Source: Flagellimonas nanhaiensis
Lineage (GTDB): Bacteria; Bacteroidota; Bacteroidia; Flavobacteriales; Flavobacteriaceae
Length of the DNA stretch: 64,000 bases
Reading direction: 5' to 3'
Assembly: GCF_003382275.1 (NCBI RefSeq)
Contig: NZ_QTJX01000001.1
Span: forward strand, 1,364,001 to 1,428,000
Made by a program: the position numbers and the translations under genes. This document shows positions 62,664 through 64,000 of this stretch, one piece after another (position 1 is the stretch's first letter; the number at the start of each line of letters is the position of its first letter). The notes below the pieces were generated by a model. That model saw only the letters and a program-made list of their open reading frames with translations. It was not told the DNA's origin and searched no databases.

Positions 62664-62666
62664 TTC

Positions 62667-62687
62667 TGTACAACATATGTACAACAT
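62667..62687. repeat. Tandem TGTACAACAT repeats beside tRNA-Met
   Basis: TGTACAACAT occurs at 62667-62676 and 62678-62687 with one base between. The set also reads as a TGTAC...GTACA inverted pair. Such sites beside a tRNA may be recombinase arm sites; this is an inference. Confidence 0.6.
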
Positions 62688-62703
62688 TTTTGGTTTTTCC
62701 TTA

Positions 62704-62955
62704 TCATTCCACATAGTCTCTAAAAATAGTGTGCCTACCGTGCTTGACCACCAAATTCGGAAGCTGTTTCAAAGGGCTAATTTTTTCGACTATATCCACA
62801 CGGTAGAATTTGCCATCAATTTTGAATAATTCTTTTTTTCTTGCCCCAAATGCTGCGGATTGAAAAGACCTTTCCTCAAAATAGGTAAACTCCCAATACA
62901 GTTTTTCTGGGTCGATTTTTCTAAAAATCGTGATTAAATGTGCATACATGGTCAT
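62704..62955 (-). CDS. Unrecognised small protein, possible mobile-element cargo
   Basis: An 83-residue protein with mixed alpha/beta composition (KLYWEFTYFEERSFQSAAFG, then FYRVDIVEKIS). It shows no signal peptide, membrane segment or known motif. Its ATG overlaps the stop of the upstream gene (ATGA), so the two are coupled. The FYRVDIVE phrase resembles FYNVKVIE in the neighbouring protein, suggesting that the two share a fold. Probably cargo of the element at tRNA-Met. Confidence 0.6.
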   Translation of the reverse strand: MTMYAHLITIFRKIDPEKLYWEFTYFEERSFQSAAFGARKKELFKIDGKFYRVDIVEKISPLKQLPNLVVKHGRHTIFRDYVE

Positions 62956-63278
62956 TGCAATGGTGCTTTTGATTTGCCAGTATTACCCAAAAGCCGAAGC
63001 GCAACGGTCTGCAATTTACACGGAAAGAAAGCTTTTTTTGAAAACCCCGTTCTGATAAAACCTATGAAATCCCTATCGGCATATTCTATAACCTTGACAT
63101 TATAGAATTTATGGTCAGTCGGAAAATCAAGAGGTTTTCCCTTCCATTGCACCAATCGGTACAAGGCTTCCAACTTTTTACCATATAATCCTGTCCTTTC
63201 GTTGTGGTAGACGAAATTGTGAATTGTCCCGTAATGCTGTTCTTTGATGTTAGATCTGTTCTTTTTATTTGTTTTCAT
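62952..63278 (-). CDS. Unrecognised small basic protein, possible mobile-element cargo
   Basis: A 108-residue protein with a basic start (MKTNKKNRSNIKEQ), then HNFVYHNERTGLYGKKLEAL and FYNVKVIEYADRDFIGFI. There are no Cys pairs or known motifs. It lies 5 bp after the 217-residue gene and overlaps the next gene, so all three are in one operon. Function unknown. Confidence 0.6.
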   Translation of the reverse strand: MKTNKKNRSNIKEQHYGTIHNFVYHNERTGLYGKKLEALYRLVQWKGKPLDFPTDHKFYNVKVIEYADRDFIGFIRTGFSKKAFFPCKLQTVALRLLGNTGKSKAPLQ

Positions 63279-63283
63279 TTTTG

Positions 63284-63937
63284 TTATTTAGAGTAAAAAT
63301 GAATTTGGCCAATTGATTGCCTATATATTAATGGAACTTGTGACCTGATCCATCTTTTCACTTTAATAGCGTGTTTAACGATCTTTTGCCTTAAGTAATG
63401 CTCATCATTTGATTTTGCTTCCCCGATCATATCTTCCTTTCCCAAATCCCCATAATAGCCATAACAACTGTCCAAAGTATTTCCACTGGAATCGGCAATG
63501 GAGTAACCGAATACATTACCCGTCAAATAATCATCGTACAACCGAACATTGTCCCTAATCATTTCTTCCAATTCCTTGGCAGTTTTATCCCCTGCCCGTA
63601 AACCCCATTGCTTCAACGTAGGAATATCTATAAAGGCAAAACCGATTTGGCTGCTATCCCAACAGCAAATAAAAGGGCTAGTCTTAATAGTAATGCCACC
63701 GTGGTCGTACATGAAAACTGACAATATGGCCAAGGGGCAATATTCATCTTCAATAGCTTCTCTTATAGCTTCCCAACTCTCAAATTCATTGGTATCAAAA
63801 TCGGTGTTATTATGCAAATCATATCGTTTGTGGTTTAGACAAAAAAGTACATGCCCATCCCAATCCCTAAGTGGATTTTGGGGAAAATCATCCCGCTCGA
63901 TTTTGATTTCATATCCTTTATAATGCAACGTTTCCAT
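63284..63937 (-). CDS. Conserved protein of unknown function, mobile-element type
   Basis: A 217-residue protein. Phrases such as HYKGYEIKIERDDFPQNPLR, EDEYCPLAILSVFMYDHGG, CCWDSSQIGFAFI and YDDYLTGNVFGYSI with TLDSCYGYYGDLG recall, from memory, uncharacterised proteins of phages, plasmids and integrative elements. No signal or membrane segment. First gene visible of the operon. Function unknown. Confidence 0.65.
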   Translation of the reverse strand: METLHYKGYEIKIERDDFPQNPLRDWDGHVLFCLNHKRYDLHNNTDFDTNEFESWEAIREAIEDEYCPLAILSVFMYDHGGITIKTSPFICCWDSSQIGFAFIDIPTLKQWGLRAGDKTAKELEEMIRDNVRLYDDYLTGNVFGYSIADSSGNTLDSCYGYYGDLGKEDMIGEAKSNDEHYLRQKIVKHAIKVKRWIRSQVPLIYRQSIGQIHFYSK

Positions 63938-64000
63938 GTCTGATATTTTTTAGCGTCAATATTTTAATTCTCAATTAGACCAAAATCGAATTGACCTTCC
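63938..64000. other. Right edge, AT-rich intergenic DNA
   Basis: These 63 bases hold the leader of the 63284-63937 gene and nothing else that I can name. The continuation is outside the window. Confidence 0.5.

Noticed and set aside
1-64000. CRISPR arrays, insertion sequences, rRNA genes
   Set aside because: I saw no regularly spaced repeats, no transposase motifs and no rRNA sequence in the window.

Overview
The window looks like chromosomal DNA of a Flavobacteriaceae bacterium (Bacteroidota), possibly near Muricauda/Flagellimonas; the genus is a guess. Support: AT-rich DNA; promoters of the Bacteroidota type (TTG, about 20 bp, TAnnTTTG); a SusC/TonB-type receptor at the left edge; Bacteroidota-type families (DUF4290, DUF2911, START-like); a single-protein CcsBA; a bacillithiol gene (bshB1); and menaquinone as the only quinone pathway seen.

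Left part (1-20 kb): receptor fragment, M24 peptidase, a TIG/FG-GAP surface lipoprotein, then menaquinone synthesis in three minus-strand blocks: menC-CPBP protease-menE (4755-7814), SPOR protein-menA-LytTR regulator (11170-13467) and thioesterase-menF-menD-DUF2853 (14532-18165). menB and a menH-like gene are not in the window. A TPR sensor kinase (8656-10617) lies downstream of the LytTR regulator, separated by 552 bp that hold two minus-strand terminators.

Centre (20-46 kb): a trans-4-hydroxyproline catabolic cluster (D-hydroxyproline dehydrogenase, epimerase, deaminase) with a divergent AraC regulator; an M28 peptidase; tRNA-His; a second TPR kinase; bshB1, a Cys/Met PLP enzyme and a MATE pump; an M14 carboxypeptidase lipoprotein; CcsBA; a DUF2520-kdsC-maf operon; a U32 protein with a ferredoxin; and a PIG-L protein, a 38-residue membrane protein and a sodium:solute symporter in tight series.

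Right part (46-62 kb): a SRPBCC-photolyase operon behind a 13-bp inverted repeat, an M20 amidohydrolase, a lipocalin-like/VOC fusion, a pirin, a third TPR kinase, murA with Asp in the fosfomycin-target position, and housekeeping genes (DUF4290, DUF493, an AAA ATPase, recQ, fmt, HU, YqgE, a class IV aminotransferase, a START-like protein).

Right edge (62.4-64 kb): a strong promoter, a 5' half of tRNA-Met, an intact tRNA-Met, a terminator, tandem TGTACAACAT repeats and three unrecognised minus-strand genes. This resembles one end of an element integrated at a tRNA gene; no integrase is visible. Apart from this edge the window is ordinary core chromosome, and I did not find a clear multi-gene undescribed system. 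The best leads are the tRNA-Met duplication with its neighbouring genes, the small symporter-linked membrane protein, the photolyase operator, and the gap between the LytTR regulator and its likely kinase.
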